A stretch of DNA of 64,000 nucleotides from an uncultured Prochlorococcus sp. (GTDB lineage: Bacteria; Cyanobacteriota; Cyanobacteriia; PCC-6307; Cyanobiaceae): positions 1 to 64,000 of the forward strand of contig CABYTO010000002.1 of assembly GCA_902521995.1 (NCBI GenBank), read 5' to 3'. The notes below the pieces were generated by a model. The model had not been told where the DNA came from. It made no database searches and was given only the letters and a program-made list of their open reading frames with translations. The position numbers were made by a program, and so were the translations under genes. Numbering within the stretch: the stretch's first letter is position 1; every line of letters begins with the position of its first letter. Below are positions 53,686 to 63,772 of this stretch, piece after piece.

Positions 53686-54009
53686 ATGGGATTCTTTGAG
53701 TCAGACATCGTTCAAGAAGAAGCTAAAAAGCTTTTTACAGATTACCAAGAACTTATGAAACTTGGCTCTGATTATGGAAAATTTGATAGAGAAGGGAAAA
53801 AAATGTTTATAAAAAAAATGGAATCTCTTATGGATCGTTATAAGGTTTTCATGAAGAGATTTGAATTGTCTGAAGATTTTCAAGCAAAAATGACAGTAGA
53901 ACAATTAAAGACACAGTTAAGTCAATTTGGGATTACTCCCGATCAAATGTTCGATCAAATGAATAAAACCTTAATAAGAATGAAGGATGAACTTGATAAA
54001 ACTTCTTAA
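53686..54009 (+). CDS. DUF1825 family protein
   Basis: The protein has 107 residues, helical and charged, with the cyanobacterial DUF1825 start MGFFESDIVQEEAKKLFTDY and KKMFIKKMESLMDRYKVFMK. There is no enzyme motif or membrane segment. It is conserved in cyanobacteria, but the role is not established. tyrS follows after 19 bp, so it is probably the first gene of a tyrS-pyrF transcript. Confidence 0.85.
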   Translation: MGFFESDIVQEEAKKLFTDYQELMKLGSDYGKFDREGKKMFIKKMESLMDRYKVFMKRFELSEDFQAKMTVEQLKTQLSQFGITPDQMFDQMNKTLIRMKDELDKTS

Positions 54010-54028
54010 AGTTAACGGTTAAAGCTTC

Positions 54029-55267
54029 ATGACAGATAATTTAAAATTGCCATCATGGCTGTCAAGAGGAATAGAAGAATATTTTCCAATTAAGGGAACA
54101 GCCCAGAACTTTTCGGAGATAATTGATCATGCGAAAAAAAATAATAAAAAATTAAGAGTTAAACTCGGCATCGATCCAACTGGAACCGATATTCATCTTG
54201 GGCACAGCATATTGTTTAAAAAACTTAGGGCATTCCAAGATAATGGACATATTGCAGTTTTAATTATTGGGGATTTTACTGCTCAAATTGGAGATCCAAC
54301 TGGAAAAAATAAAACAAGAGTTCAGTTATCGGAAAAACAAGTTAAGGATAATGCAAAAACATACTTAACCCAACTAGGGATGGGAAAGCCAGCCAATGAA
54401 TCTATTTTAGATTTTGATTCAAAAGATACAATAGAAATTAGATATAACAGCGAATGGTTAAAAGGATTAAATCTTAATTCGATAATTGAATTGATGGGGA
54501 GTGCAACAGTTAGTCAAATGTTAGCTAAGGAGGAGTTTAATAAAAGGTACACTTCGCAAGTCCCAATTGCTTTGCATGAATTCTTATATCCACTATTACA
54601 AGGTTACGATTCGGTAGTTGTTCAATCAGATATTGAGCTTGGAGGCACAGATCAGAAATTTAATATTGCGATAGGAAGAGACCTTCAAAGGCATTTTAAA
54701 CAAGACCCTCAATTTGGTGTTCTGCTGCCAATTTTGACAGGTTTAGATGGAATTAAAAAGATGAGTAAATCTGAATTTAACACCGTCGGTTTAACTGAAG
54801 ATCCTCTTTCAATGTATTCAAAATTAGAAAAAGTGCCCGATAATATAATACCCACCTATTTTGAATTACTTACTGAATTAGATTTAAGTTTTATGGAAAA
54901 CTCAAATCCTCGTGAATTACAGAGAAGAATGGCTTTAGAAGTTACTACTTTATTCCATGGAGCCGAAGAAGCATTAAAGGCGCAATCAAACTGCGAAAAA
55001 TTATTCCTTGGACACAAAGAAAAAGTTGGAGAAATTCCAGAGATTTCTTTAAAAGAAGTAGTTTTTCCAGTAAAGTTTTTCTACTTATTGAGTGCTCTAA
55101 AACTGTTCAAATCTAGCAGCGAATCAAAAAGATCTATTAAAGGTGGGGGTGTAAAAATTGATAGTCAAAAAGTAATAAATCCTGATTTAGTTTTTAATTC
55201 AAAAAGTGATTTGGAAGGAAAAATTTTGCAAATTGGAAAAAAAATAATTAAGAGGTTTGAAAACTGA
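54029..55267 (+). CDS. tyrS: tyrosyl-tRNA synthetase
   Basis: This class I synthetase has 412 residues. The HIGH-type motif is [27 protein letters not shown] follows, and the KMSKS motif is KMSKSEFN. The C-terminal part is an S4-like tRNA-binding region ([16 protein letters not shown]). pyrF starts 6 bp after the stop. The organisation looks like a simple housekeeping operon. Confidence 0.96.
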   Translation: MTDNLKLPSWLSRGIEEYFPIKGTAQNFSEIIDHAKKNNKKLRVKLGIDPTGTDIHLGHSILFKKLRAFQDNGHIAVLIIGDFTAQIGDPTGKNKTRVQLSEKQVKDNAKTYLTQLGMGKPANESILDFDSKDTIEIRYNSEWLKGLNLNSIIELMGSATVSQMLAKEEFNKRYTSQVPIALHEFLYPLLQGYDSVVVQSDIELGGTDQKFNIAIGRDLQRHFKQDPQFGVLLPILTGLDGIKKMSKSEFNTVGLTEDPLSMYSKLEKVPDNIIPTYFELLTELDLSFMENSNPRELQRRMALEVTTLFHGAEEALKAQSNCEKLFLGHKEKVGEIPEISLKEVVFPVKFFYLLSALKLFKSSSESKRSIKGGGVKIDSQKVINPDLVFNSKSDLEGKILQIGKKIIKRFEN

Positions 55268-55273
55268 AAATTG

Positions 55274-56002
55274 ATGAATAATAGATTTAATTCAGAAGAT
55301 AAAATAATATTGGCAATTGATGGATTAGATGTAAGTCAAGCAAAATTACTTTTGGAAAAATGTCCTAATATAAAATGGGTTAAAGTTGGCTTAGAACTTT
55401 TTGTTAGGGAAGGTCCAAGGGTTATTGAAATATTAAAAGGTTTAAATAAAAAAATTTTTTTAGACTTAAAATTTCATGATATTCCAAATACCATGCGTGC
55501 AGCATGTTTCCAAGTCTCAAAATTAGGGGTTGATATAATTTCTATTCATGCTTCAGCAGGTTTAAAAGCTCTTAAGGATTCGAAAAAAGCATCTTTAGAA
55601 GGAGCCACCTCACTTAGTGTAAAACCTCCATTGGTTGTAGGAATAACTGTTTTAACAAGCTTTTCTCTTAAAGATTTTCAAACTGATCTTGATAGAAATA
55701 ATTCAATTGAAGAAAATGTATTGAGACTTGCAAAGTTGTCTTTTGATGCTGGATTAGATGGATGTGTTTGTTCCCCTTGGGAGGTAAAAATGTTGAGATC
55801 TATTTATAAGGATAATTTTGAACTTATTACACCAGGTATCAGATTAAATATTGACAATAAAGATGATCAAAATAGAATTATGACTCCTTATGAAGCTATA
55901 GATAATGGTGCTTCTAAGTTAGTCATTGGCAGATCAATTTCAAACGCTATAGATCCTAATAAAGCTCTAATAGAAATATTTAAATCTATTGATTTTGATT
56001 AA
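55274..56002 (+). CDS. pyrF: orotidine-5'-phosphate decarboxylase
   Basis: It makes UMP from OMP, the last pyrimidine step. The 242-residue TIM barrel carries the catalytic [13 protein letters not shown] (Asp-Lys-Asp network), [10 protein letters not shown] and TPGIRLN, with [12 protein letters not shown] at the phosphate site. The ATG at 55274 is chosen over the TTG one codon earlier. Its last 17 bp overlap the convergent plsY. Confidence 0.96.
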   Translation: MNNRFNSEDKIILAIDGLDVSQAKLLLEKCPNIKWVKVGLELFVREGPRVIEILKGLNKKIFLDLKFHDIPNTMRAACFQVSKLGVDIISIHASAGLKALKDSKKASLEGATSLSVKPPLVVGITVLTSFSLKDFQTDLDRNNSIEENVLRLAKLSFDAGLDGCVCSPWEVKMLRSIYKDNFELITPGIRLNIDNKDDQNRIMTPYEAIDNGASKLVIGRSISNAIDPNKALIEIFKSIDFD

Positions 56003-56579
56003 TTTTGGATTCTTCTCCCTTAAGCAATCTTGTTATGTTTGTTCTATGTTTCCAGATTACTAATAATGCAACAATTAAACTTATAAAAAAGTATGAGTGC
56101 ATAAATTTGCCTAGGTAAAAAAACATAAAAATAGGAAGTAAGATTGCAGCTGAAATACTTGATAAAGAAACAAATTTAGTTTTTGTTAGGACTATTAAAA
56201 AAATGCCGAGAGATGCGAGTCCAACTTTCCAAGAAAGAGCTAAAAACATACCTAATCCAGTTGCAACAGCTTTCCCTCCTTTACCTCTAAGCCATATTGG
56301 CCAAATATGTCCTGAGATAGCGGATATCCCTGCTATAACTTCTATTAATCCTTGATCTGTGTAATATTGAGCAATTTTTACTGCAATAAGGCCTTTCCCA
56401 ACGTCAATGATAAATACAAAAAGTGCTGGCCATTTCCCAACATTTCTTAAGACATTTGTGGCACCTGTAGATCCAGAACCTATAGTTCTCAGATCTATAT
56501 TTTTGAGATATTTCCCAATTAAAAAACCTGTCGGAAGTGATCCTAAAAGATAACTTGCAAAAATTATTAAGATATTCAT
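55986..56579 (-). CDS. plsY: acyl-phosphate glycerol-3-phosphate acyltransferase
   Basis: PlsY starts membrane phospholipid synthesis by adding an acyl chain to glycerol-3-phosphate. The 197 residues have five or six spans. [14 protein letters not shown], the loop [38 protein letters not shown] and the C-terminal [17 protein letters not shown] are canonical. The DUF3086 gene lies 5 bp upstream on the same strand. Confidence 0.95.
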   Translation of the reverse strand: MNILIIFASYLLGSLPTGFLIGKYLKNIDLRTIGSGSTGATNVLRNVGKWPALFVFIIDVGKGLIAVKIAQYYTDQGLIEVIAGISAISGHIWPIWLRGKGGKAVATGLGMFLALSWKVGLASLGIFLIVLTKTKFVSLSSISAAILLPIFMFFYLGKFMHSYFFISLIVALLVIWKHRTNITRLLKGEESKINQNQ

Positions 56580-56584
56580 ATAGC

Positions 56585-57595
56585 TTAGTTTAGTTCAAGA
56601 TCATCGTAAATTTCATTATCTGAACCAGCAAATGCAACCCATAATGGGAATTGAAGTATTGGAATTTCAACAGAGGTTTCTGCTGCATCAATGATAATAA
56701 ATGGCAATTCTTCATTTGCTTCTAATCTATCAGCTCTCTCGATGACACCTTCAGGCCTTTCAAAAAGAACAATCCCACTATTAGGTCCAAAGTCATCCCT
56801 TGTTAGACCAAGTGAATCTTGAAGAATTCTTCTCCATTCACCTAATCGTTCAGGCTGCGAAGCTAAAATAAGAGTCTGGAATTGATCTCCATATAATTCG
56901 CCAAGAATAGATATTAAGCCAGCTGATAACAAGGCATTTTTTTGTCGAGATCCTCTACTTTCAAGAGAACCTCTTCCTCCCATGTTAAAGAACCAATCAT
57001 CCATAATTTCTATATCTGAGGAATCAAGACTCCTTCTTAATTTCCAAGGTTCTGCATAAAAGTCGGGTTGTTCTGTGAAACTTGAAAAGCAACTTTTTAT
57101 AATCTCTTCATCTGGCTTAAATGTCTCGGAAAGAGCAGGAACATTAACTACAATATTTGTGCTATTGTCTTGCTTTTTCTCATCAAGGGGAGAAGGCTTT
57201 ACGATTATTGGTTGAGAAACTAATTCAAGTTTCTCTACGTTTTGTGAAAGATTCTGCAAAGCTCCAGTTAAGTACTCTTGAAAGCCTTTAACTCTTTTAG
57301 CAATATTATCTGACTGTCCTTTAAAATTAGACTCAATATCTTTTTCTATTTCATTTTTTTTTGCTTCTAACTCTTTTATTTCTTTAACTAAAGAATCTTT
57401 TTTTGAAAAGAGATCTCTAAAAATTTCATTAGAAATTTCATCAAAAGATTTAATTGATTTATCGTTTTTCGGTGAAATTTTTTTATTTTGAGTTGTATTT
57501 TTCTTACTAATTTGTTTTGTTTTATCATCTGAAATTGACTTATCTATTTTTAATTCCTTTTCAGGATTATTGTCGGCGATTTCTGTATTGGTCAT
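56585..57595 (-). CDS. DUF3086 family protein
   Basis: The protein has 336 residues. The first 90 are highly charged, with a Lys-rich linker and a likely coiled coil ([20 protein letters not shown]). Residues 165-330 form the conserved cyanobacterial domain, with [33 protein letters not shown] and [20 protein letters not shown]. No catalytic motif is known. It sits between plsY and DUF3119 on the same strand, so a membrane-lipid or envelope link is possible. Confidence 0.85.
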   Translation of the reverse strand: MTNTEIADNNPEKELKIDKSISDDKTKQISKKNTTQNKKISPKNDKSIKSFDEISNEIFRDLFSKKDSLVKEIKELEAKKNEIEKDIESNFKGQSDNIAKRVKGFQEYLTGALQNLSQNVEKLELVSQPIIVKPSPLDEKKQDNSTNIVVNVPALSETFKPDEEIIKSCFSSFTEQPDFYAEPWKLRRSLDSSDIEIMDDWFFNMGGRGSLESRGSRQKNALLSAGLISILGELYGDQFQTLILASQPERLGEWRRILQDSLGLTRDDFGPNSGIVLFERPEGVIERADRLEANEELPFIIIDAAETSVEIPILQFPLWVAFAGSDNEIYDDLELN

Positions 57596-57630
57596 TTAAA
57601 TAATTTTGATGATTAGGCAAAGTCTGAATT

Positions 57631-58047
57631 TTAAGAATTTTTAATTTCCAGGGAGTCAACTTTTTTTATGAGCTCATCTTTTAATTGCTTTGGATTAAAT
57701 AAAATTGGTAATAAATGAGGACTGGACTTTTCTCTAAAATAAAAAATACCTGGGATTATAGGGAAAAAGAATTTCCATGAAATCCAGTTCTTGAATGGAA
57801 AAGTTCTAATCTCTTTCCCTAATTGTAAAACTATAAAATCATCATTTGTTATTTTTATTCTTAAGGTGAATGACTGAAGTAATAAAAAAAAGCTAAAAGA
57901 AGCAAAAACTATTGTTGGTAAAGAACCAATATTCAAAAACAAAAGCATAAAACTTAAAACTATTAGAATGATTGGTAACTGAAATGAAGGAGATATTATT
58001 ACTGGCTCCTCTTTTTTTGATTTAGTATTAAACATAGAATTATCCAA
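57631..58047 (-). CDS. DUF3119 family membrane protein
   Basis: The protein has 138 residues. Two adjacent hydrophobic segments (PIILIVLSFMLLFLNIGSL, PTIVFASFSFFLLLQSF) are followed by a PH-like beta-rich part (LRIKITNDDFIVLQLGKEIR, FPFKNWISWKFFFP). It overlaps the MlaE-like permease gene by 8 bp, which implies translational coupling and possibly a shared complex. It is conserved in cyanobacteria without known function. Confidence 0.82.
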   Translation of the reverse strand: MDNSMFNTKSKKEEPVIISPSFQLPIILIVLSFMLLFLNIGSLPTIVFASFSFFLLLQSFTLRIKITNDDFIVLQLGKEIRTFPFKNWISWKFFFPIIPGIFYFREKSSPHLLPILFNPKQLKDELIKKVDSLEIKNS

Positions 58048-58795
58048 ATAAAATTTGCGTTAGTAATACATCCATTAAAGATACAGTAACGAGAGTCATT
58101 ACAACTGCACCTGTTGTACTTGTTCCAACTTCTTTTGGACCACCTTTGGTTGTAAGTCCATATCCACAAGCAATGATTGAAATAAGTAATCCGAACACTA
58201 CAGATTTTATTAACATCGCAGTTAAGTCTGCACTGGTTAAACTCACATTGCCTGATCTTACAGATGTCCAAAAAACTATTGGAGGAACTTTATAAAAAAT
58301 TGTGCTCCAAATTTGTCCACTCCATAAAGCTACAGATAAAAACAAAAGACACTGTATTGGAGACATTATTACCATCGATAGTAACCTTGGGACTACCAAA
58401 TATTTGACTGGTTCGGTCCTTAACATGGTTATTGCCTCAATTTGTTCTGTGACTTTCATAGTACCCAGTTGAGCAGCATAGGCAGTTGCAACCTTTCCAG
58501 TCATTAAAGTAGCAGTTAGAAGAGGAGCCATTTCTCTTGCCATGCCTACTGCTAATAAACCTCCAATTTCACTTGAAACCCCCATACTTGTAAGTTGTGA
58601 TGCAACTTGAATATTAAAAACTGTACCTGCGGCAATTCCCGTAATTAACACAATTAACAAACTGCCAGGACCTGACTCCATAAGTTGTTCAAAGAGATCA
58701 TTTTTGGAAATTTTACCCTTAAAGATAAAATTAATTGCTTGACCGCCAATGACTAGGCTGCTTAGAAGTCTTTTGAAAAAATCAAGGTAATACAT
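58040..58795 (-). CDS. MlaE-like ABC transporter permease
   Basis: The 251-residue permease is of the DUF140/MlaE family, which moves phospholipids between membranes in bacteria and lipids into chloroplasts (TGD1). VGMAREMAPLLTATLMTGKV, AAQLGTMKVTEQIEAITML and a final CGYGLTTKGGPKEVGTSTTG are hallmark motifs. The ATPase and MCE substrate-binding partners are not in this window. It is coupled to DUF3119 and follows the MFS gene by 9 bp. Confidence 0.92.
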   Translation of the reverse strand: MYYLDFFKRLLSSLVIGGQAINFIFKGKISKNDLFEQLMESGPGSLLIVLITGIAAGTVFNIQVASQLTSMGVSSEIGGLLAVGMAREMAPLLTATLMTGKVATAYAAQLGTMKVTEQIEAITMLRTEPVKYLVVPRLLSMVIMSPIQCLLFLSVALWSGQIWSTIFYKVPPIVFWTSVRSGNVSLTSADLTAMLIKSVVFGLLISIIACGYGLTTKGGPKEVGTSTTGAVVMTLVTVSLMDVLLTQILFG

Positions 58796-58804
58796 ATCTT
58801 TATA

Positions 58805-60202
58805 TTAGTTTGTAATTAATTTTCGATCCCATTTTCTCATGATTAAAAGACCAATGATTACCAATATTGAGGGTATAAAACCAATACATAATCTAATAGT
58901 TAATTGTGCTGAATAGCATTGTTCAATAATATTAAGGCCATCTTTATCAACAAAGCATGATTGATAACCTGATAAATACAATAAAAATCCTAATAATTGA
59001 ACACTAAAAGCGATACCAATCTTCTGAATAAGTACCATCCAAGCAGTATATAATCCTGCTGGTTTCTCTGGGTCTTCGTCTATTGCATCAGGAAGTAGTG
59101 ACCAAGGGATAAGAAAAGCGGTTGAAGCACCAATGCCAATAAAACAGATTATGAAAATTAAAAGAATGAACAGAAATATGTTGCTGGCATTTAGGAATAA
59201 AATATCTCCAGCTCCTGAAATTTTTGATAATGAAGGTAAAAATAAAGCTGCTGTACATGAAATAATCCACATAATCGCTCCATAGTTTAACGCTGAAATC
59301 CTGTTCAATTTATTTGATACTCTGGTCCATATTTGTAAACCCACTAAAGCGCTAATTTGGAAAGGTATCGGGATCCACTTCGCAATATAAGTTGGTACGT
59401 TCAGTACATCCTCGACATAGATTAACGCTACTGTTTGCATTAATTGTAAGGCGCACCAGAGAAGAATATAGAGCGTAATAACTTTCAGAAATTTTTTATT
59501 TCTGAAGATCCTTTTGAATTGAAGTGTTATAGCTTCAACTTTTCCTGAAGGCCTTCTTGCTTTTTTTGCGAATGGAGCTAATCCCCAACAAGAAATTAAT
59601 GTTGCAGCAACTGCAATACATCCGCTTATTTTACCCATTAAAAAATATTCATTATTTGCTGATCTTTCGGAACCTAATACAACTCCAGCAATTATTAAAC
59701 CAGTTAGTCCTGCGATTATTGAGCCAGTAAATCTAGATGCGTTAAGTCTTGTTCTTATTTCTGTTTTTTCAGAAATTTCAGTAGAAAGAGCAGCGAAAGG
59801 AAGATTAATACTTGTATAAGCAGTCATTACGATTATAGAAATTATGGCATAGTAAATAGTCTTGGTTAGCACTGAACCAGTGGGTGTCCACCATATTGCA
59901 GCTAAAGAGAAACCAAGAGGAACAGATGCTGCTACCATCCAAGGGATTCTAGGCCCCCATCTTGATTTAGTACGATCACTTAACCATCCAATTAACGGAT
60001 CATTTACTGCATCCCATATCTTTATTAACATTAATAATGATCCTGCAATTATTACTGGTAAACCAGCAGAAATAAAGAATTTGAAAAGAAAAAAACCAAA
60101 TTGTGTCGCGACTAAACCTGTGCCTGCATCTCCTAACCCATAAGAGAACATTAATCTTGTTGTTGATCTAGAAATATTTTTTTTCGAGTGTGAATTTTCC
60201 AA
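58805..60202 (-). CDS. GPH-type (MelB-like) MFS transporter
   Basis: The protein has 465 residues with 12 spans. The signature FSYGLGDAGTGLVATQFGFF and WDAVNDPLIGWLSDRTKSRW match the glycoside-pentoside-hexuronide:cation symporter group, with the loop-2 D..GW.SDR motif. The central loop is basic. Likely substrates are sugars, with Na+ or H+. It is the only MFS protein here and lies near glgX, which may suggest a link with sugar use. The distance to the MlaE-like gene is 9 bp. Confidence 0.85.
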   Translation of the reverse strand: MENSHSKKNISRSTTRLMFSYGLGDAGTGLVATQFGFFLFKFFISAGLPVIIAGSLLMLIKIWDAVNDPLIGWLSDRTKSRWGPRIPWMVAASVPLGFSLAAIWWTPTGSVLTKTIYYAIISIIVMTAYTSINLPFAALSTEISEKTEIRTRLNASRFTGSIIAGLTGLIIAGVVLGSERSANNEYFLMGKISGCIAVAATLISCWGLAPFAKKARRPSGKVEAITLQFKRIFRNKKFLKVITLYILLWCALQLMQTVALIYVEDVLNVPTYIAKWIPIPFQISALVGLQIWTRVSNKLNRISALNYGAIMWIISCTAALFLPSLSKISGAGDILFLNASNIFLFILLIFIICFIGIGASTAFLIPWSLLPDAIDEDPEKPAGLYTAWMVLIQKIGIAFSVQLLGFLLYLSGYQSCFVDKDGLNIIEQCYSAQLTIRLCIGFIPSILVIIGLLIMRKWDRKLITN

Positions 60203-60263
60203 TCTTTTTACTTTGTTTATTGTTTGATAATGTATTATTGCAATGGTAATTCTATTACTTAAT

Positions 60264-60334
60264 GCGGGCGTGGTTTAGTGGTAAAACCTCAGCCTTCCAA
60301 GCTGAAGATGCGGGTTCGATTCCCGCCGCCCGCT
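60264..60334 (+). tRNA. tRNA-Gly(TCC)
   Basis: The 71-nt cloverleaf pairs acceptor GCGGGCG with CGCCCGC and has discriminator T. The anticodon stem TCAGC/GCTGA holds the loop CTTCCAA, anticodon TCC. The T arm is GCGGG-TTCGATT-CCCGC. CCA is not encoded. It lies in the gap between the divergently placed MFS promoter region and the end of glgX. Confidence 0.97.
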
Positions 60335-60335
60335 T

Positions 60336-62369
60336 TTAGAATAAATTATTTTTTGCCCCAAATACTTCTTCTGAAATGATTAGTAAAGAGCTTCTACTCT
60401 TTATTGAAACAGATTTTTCATTAATGGTTAAGGGTTCAAAAATCTCAGACATGCTAGTGTCGATAACTTTTAACCAATTATATTTACATTTCGGCAAGGG
60501 GAAATCGATACTTTTTGAATATGCATTTAAACCTATCCAAACCAGCGGATTAGTATTGTCTTGGTTAATGCTAAAGGCAACTGTGTGAGACCAACTACTC
60601 CAATCGGGGCTATCTAACTTTGTTCCATGCCAATGATATGTTGGAATATTTTTATTGGTTTGATTATTAGGGAAGAATGATGGATTGAAAATGTTTATTA
60701 GTTTTTTTCGGATTTTTATAACATATTTAAAATATTCTAATAATTCCAAATCTTGTTGACCTTGTTCCCAATTCATCCAGCCCAATAAATTATCTTGGCA
60801 CCAAGAATTGTTGTTCCCGCCTTGTGATCTTCCTATTTCATCACCCATAAGTATCATTGGAACACCTTTAGAGATAAGTAAACTAAGAATAAGATTTTTT
60901 TGTTGTCTTTTTCTTAAATCATTGATTAATAAGTTCGTAGTTGGTCCCTCAGTACCATGATTCCAAGAATTGTTATGGTTATCACCATCTCTGTTTTGCT
61001 CTCTGTTCGCAAAATTATGTTTTCTATTGAAAGTTACTAAATCTTTTAGAGTGAATCCATCATGTGAAGTTATAAAGTTTATTGATTTTGGCAAAATAGT
61101 ATCTCCTTTATAAATTGATGGAGTACCTTTGATTTTATCGCTCATATTCCAAGCTGTATCTTTATCCCCCTTCCAAAATCTCCTCAAGTCATCTCTAAAA
61201 TGACCATTCCAAGTGAAAGTATTTTTAGATGGGAAATCACCTAATTTATATAAACCGCCACAATCCCATGGCTCACTTATGAACTTGATATCAATAAGTT
61301 CTGGTTCACATTCTATATCTTCAAAAATTGGAGGATTATCAAGCGGTGAAAGATTTTCTCCTCTTGATAGGGCAATTCCTAAATCAAATCTAAAACCATC
61401 AACTCCTAATTCACTTGCCCAACATTTTAAAGATTCAATTATTATTTTTCTAACTAATGCTCTGTTTGCTGCAATAGTATTACCACATCCGGAGACGTCC
61501 TGAAAATTTTTATCTTTCCCAATAAAGTAATAAAGATTTTCATCTATACCTTTCCAAGATATTGCTGGCCCTTTTGAATCACCTTCGCAAGTGTGATTGT
61601 ATACAACATCTAATATGACTTCAATGTCTGCTTTATGACATTCTTCTACAAATCTTCTAAATTCCTCTCTATTCTTTTCGGCGGATTCATTCGAAAGGTA
61701 TTCAAAATGCGGAGTAAACCAATTAATTGGACTATATCCCCAAAAATTTTTTAGACCATTTGGTGCATCAGTAGGATCAAAACAAAAAATTGGAAGTAAT
61801 TCAATTGTTGTAATACCAAGTTCTTTGAGATAAGGAATTTTTTTTAAGAATTTCTTGAAACAACTTTCATCTTTATCAGTTGATTCAGTGAAAGCTTTGA
61901 TATGGAGTTCATAAATAATTGTTTCTTCCCAAGAATGTTTCGGTCTTGGATAATCCTTAAAATTAAATAATTTTCTATCGCAAACAACACTTTTAAGACA
62001 AGAATTAGTATTTTCTTGATTTTTTAAGGCATTTTCTCTTTTATAACTTTTCCACCCAGTTATACCCCTTGAACATGGATCGAGTAGTACTTTTTTTTCA
62101 TAGTTATTGTTGATCGAATTATTTTTTTGTTTTACTCTAAAAGCATAAATACAACCTTCATTTAGATTTTTTACCTCCGCATGCCAGTAGGGACCTGTAT
62201 TATGATTCTGATCTAGTTTCAATATACTTTTTGGGGAAATAGAGCCCTCTTTCTCAAACAATAAGATTTCTACATATTCTGCATTTGTGGCTACTAGGGA
62301 AAAATTAACACCTTCTGAAGTTAGAGTACTTCCTAAGGGAAATGGTTTACCTTTATTTATATGAGTCAC
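60336..62369 (-). CDS. glgX: glycogen debranching enzyme (isoamylase type)
   Basis: It cuts alpha-1,6 branches of glycogen in the cytoplasm. The 677 residues begin with a CBM48 domain (GKPFPLGSTLTSEGVNFSLV). A GH13 barrel follows: VILDVVYNHTCEGD, the nucleophile region GVDGFRFDLGIALS, the acid region ISEPWDCGGLYKLG and FITSHDGFTLKDLV. The C-terminal beta domain is complete. The length is near that of standard GlgX. The gene ends 1 bp after the tRNA-Gly. Confidence 0.94.
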   Translation of the reverse strand: MTHINKGKPFPLGSTLTSEGVNFSLVATNAEYVEILLFEKEGSISPKSILKLDQNHNTGPYWHAEVKNLNEGCIYAFRVKQKNNSINNNYEKKVLLDPCSRGITGWKSYKRENALKNQENTNSCLKSVVCDRKLFNFKDYPRPKHSWEETIIYELHIKAFTESTDKDESCFKKFLKKIPYLKELGITTIELLPIFCFDPTDAPNGLKNFWGYSPINWFTPHFEYLSNESAEKNREEFRRFVEECHKADIEVILDVVYNHTCEGDSKGPAISWKGIDENLYYFIGKDKNFQDVSGCGNTIAANRALVRKIIIESLKCWASELGVDGFRFDLGIALSRGENLSPLDNPPIFEDIECEPELIDIKFISEPWDCGGLYKLGDFPSKNTFTWNGHFRDDLRRFWKGDKDTAWNMSDKIKGTPSIYKGDTILPKSINFITSHDGFTLKDLVTFNRKHNFANREQNRDGDNHNNSWNHGTEGPTTNLLINDLRKRQQKNLILSLLISKGVPMILMGDEIGRSQGGNNNSWCQDNLLGWMNWEQGQQDLELLEYFKYVIKIRKKLINIFNPSFFPNNQTNKNIPTYHWHGTKLDSPDWSSWSHTVAFSINQDNTNPLVWIGLNAYSKSIDFPLPKCKYNWLKVIDTSMSEIFEPLTINEKSVSIKSRSSLLIISEEVFGAKNNLF

Positions 62370-62993
62370 TTTCTCTTTATCATTGATTAATTAAATATTG
62401 AGATAAATTATTCAAATTACTGATATTAGAATAATAGATACAAAATTAAGAAAAAAACTAAAATTTAAGGTTTCACTAATCAACTTTATTTGATTTTGAG
62501 ATTATTAATTTCCAAATTAATTACAAATTGTCTATCCATCTTCTTAAATGCATAAAGAGATTTATAGAGAAAGCTTAATTGTGAGAAAACCAGATTTTTC
62601 TTGATTTCAAAATACAAATTATGTTTTTTCATGTGATGAGAAGGAAATATATCTGAAAATTAATAAAACATAATAAATGGCTCAAATTCTTAACTTTATT
62701 TATCTTTGACATTTCTTTTCTGATAAATGAAGTTGGATTTTTTAAGGATAAATCAAGTGCTACCAATGGTTTTAGCTGTTTTATAGTTAAAGGGACTAAT
62801 TTTAAATAACAAAAAAGTGAGGCTATAAAAATAAATGATGGAGCTAAAAATGTCCCAAAGATTTGTATAAAGCTTTGCGCCGCCGGCATTTTCGGTTGCC
62901 GTATTTGTATTTGCTCCATATGATATGCAAGTTCGAGGTTTTAAGGCTTGCTTAAAACACTTGTCTTTAAATCTCTGCTTTATAAACAATTCA
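62370..62993. other. 624-bp gap upstream of the HU gene, no supported gene
   Basis: The DNA is AT-rich except for a short G+C patch near 62876-62903 (containing GCCGCCGGC). A minus-strand frame at 62629-62919 could give 96 residues with one span, but it is open mainly by chance composition and overlaps the likely HU promoter region. A plus-strand 18-codon frame at 62548 is too short to judge. Most of this stretch probably holds the divergent promoters of glgX and HU. Confidence 0.4.
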
Positions 62994-63269
62994 ATGAACA
63001 AAGCTGATTTAGTAAATCTTGTTGCTGCTCGTACAGAGCTCACAAAAACTGATGTTTCTTTAGTTGTTGATGCAGCTATTGAAACTATTGTTGACTCAGT
63101 AGTGGAAGGCAAAAAAGTCTCCTTACTAGGATTTGGTTCTTTCGAGCCAAGAGATCGTTCTGCAAGACAGGGATTAAACCCTAAGACAGGCGAAAAAATA
63201 GCAATACCTGCTAAAAGAGTTCCAACATTTTCTGCAGGTAAACTTTTTAAGGATAGAGTTCAAGGGTAA
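62994..63269 (+). CDS. hup: DNA-binding protein HU
   Basis: The protein has 91 residues and bends and packs DNA. MNKADLVNLVAARTELTKTD is the dimerisation start, GKKVSLLGFGSFEPRDRSAR the core, and GLNPKTGEKIAIPAKRVPTF the DNA-binding arm with its conserved NP..G. The ATG at 62994 is chosen, as the frame's earlier ATG would add 23 non-family residues. A terminator follows at 63302. Confidence 0.97.
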   Translation: MNKADLVNLVAARTELTKTDVSLVVDAAIETIVDSVVEGKKVSLLGFGSFEPRDRSARQGLNPKTGEKIAIPAKRVPTFSAGKLFKDRVQG

Positions 63270-63301
63270 TCTTCTTAATCTATTTCTTCTTTTAATGGCA
63301 A

Positions 63302-63329
63302 GGTGCTCTTTTAGAGCATCTTTTTTTTT
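63302..63329 (+). terminator. intrinsic terminator of HU
   Basis: GGTGCTCT at 63302-63309 pairs (one G-T) with AGAGCATC at 63313-63320, followed by nine T. It lies 32 bp after the HU stop. Confidence 0.8.
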
Positions 63330-63406
63330 AATTTTAATAAAATGGAAATAGCTAAATGACCAAAACTATTAAAAAGGCATCTCAAATTTTAAAGTCTTAA
63401 TAAGTA

Positions 63407-63718
63407 ATGAAATATTTAACTTTTTTATTACTAGAATTTTTGTTAATAACTAATTTTGTTTTGGCAGAATCAATACCTACTAAATCCAAGATTTTAAAAA
63501 ATGCAAATTATTGTAGTAAAGATTCTCAAGCCCAAGTTTGTAGAGAGTTGGTTTTTGAAATAGAAAAACTTCAATTACTTGTATTTGACCAAAATAGATT
63601 CAAATGTCAATCAAGTTTATTGGGGTTGCAGTCGGCAATTGTTGAAGCTCATTTTTTAAAAAATTTCTCAAATGAAAGAATTTCATTTACGATCCCATAT
63701 GTGATTAAAAATTGTTAA
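63407..63718 (+). CDS. 103-residue exported hypothetical protein with four cysteines
   Basis: The N-terminal signal is YLTFLLLEFLLITNFVLAES, with cleavage near residue 20. The mature part has Cys at about 36, 45, 67 and 103 (NYCSKDSQAQVCRELVF, FKCQSS and final NC), likely forming two disulfides in the periplasm or lumen. No family is recognised. It lies between HU and the gene at the right edge. Confidence 0.6.
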   Translation: MKYLTFLLLEFLLITNFVLAESIPTKSKILKNANYCSKDSQAQVCRELVFEIEKLQLLVFDQNRFKCQSSLLGLQSAIVEAHFLKNFSNERISFTIPYVIKNC

Positions 63719-63772
63719 TTATTAAAAAAATTTATTTTTTTGGAATATTATAAATTTGGATTTTAAGTTTTA

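Noticed and set aside
62629-62919. 96-codon minus-strand frame upstream of HU
   Set aside because: It has one hydrophobic stretch but an unlikely C-terminal half, and it covers the probable HU promoter. Kept only as a remark in the gap entry.
62753-63112. 119-codon minus-strand frame across the HU gene
   Set aside because: It is the antisense shadow of HU (Thr/Ser/Ala-rich reverse reading).
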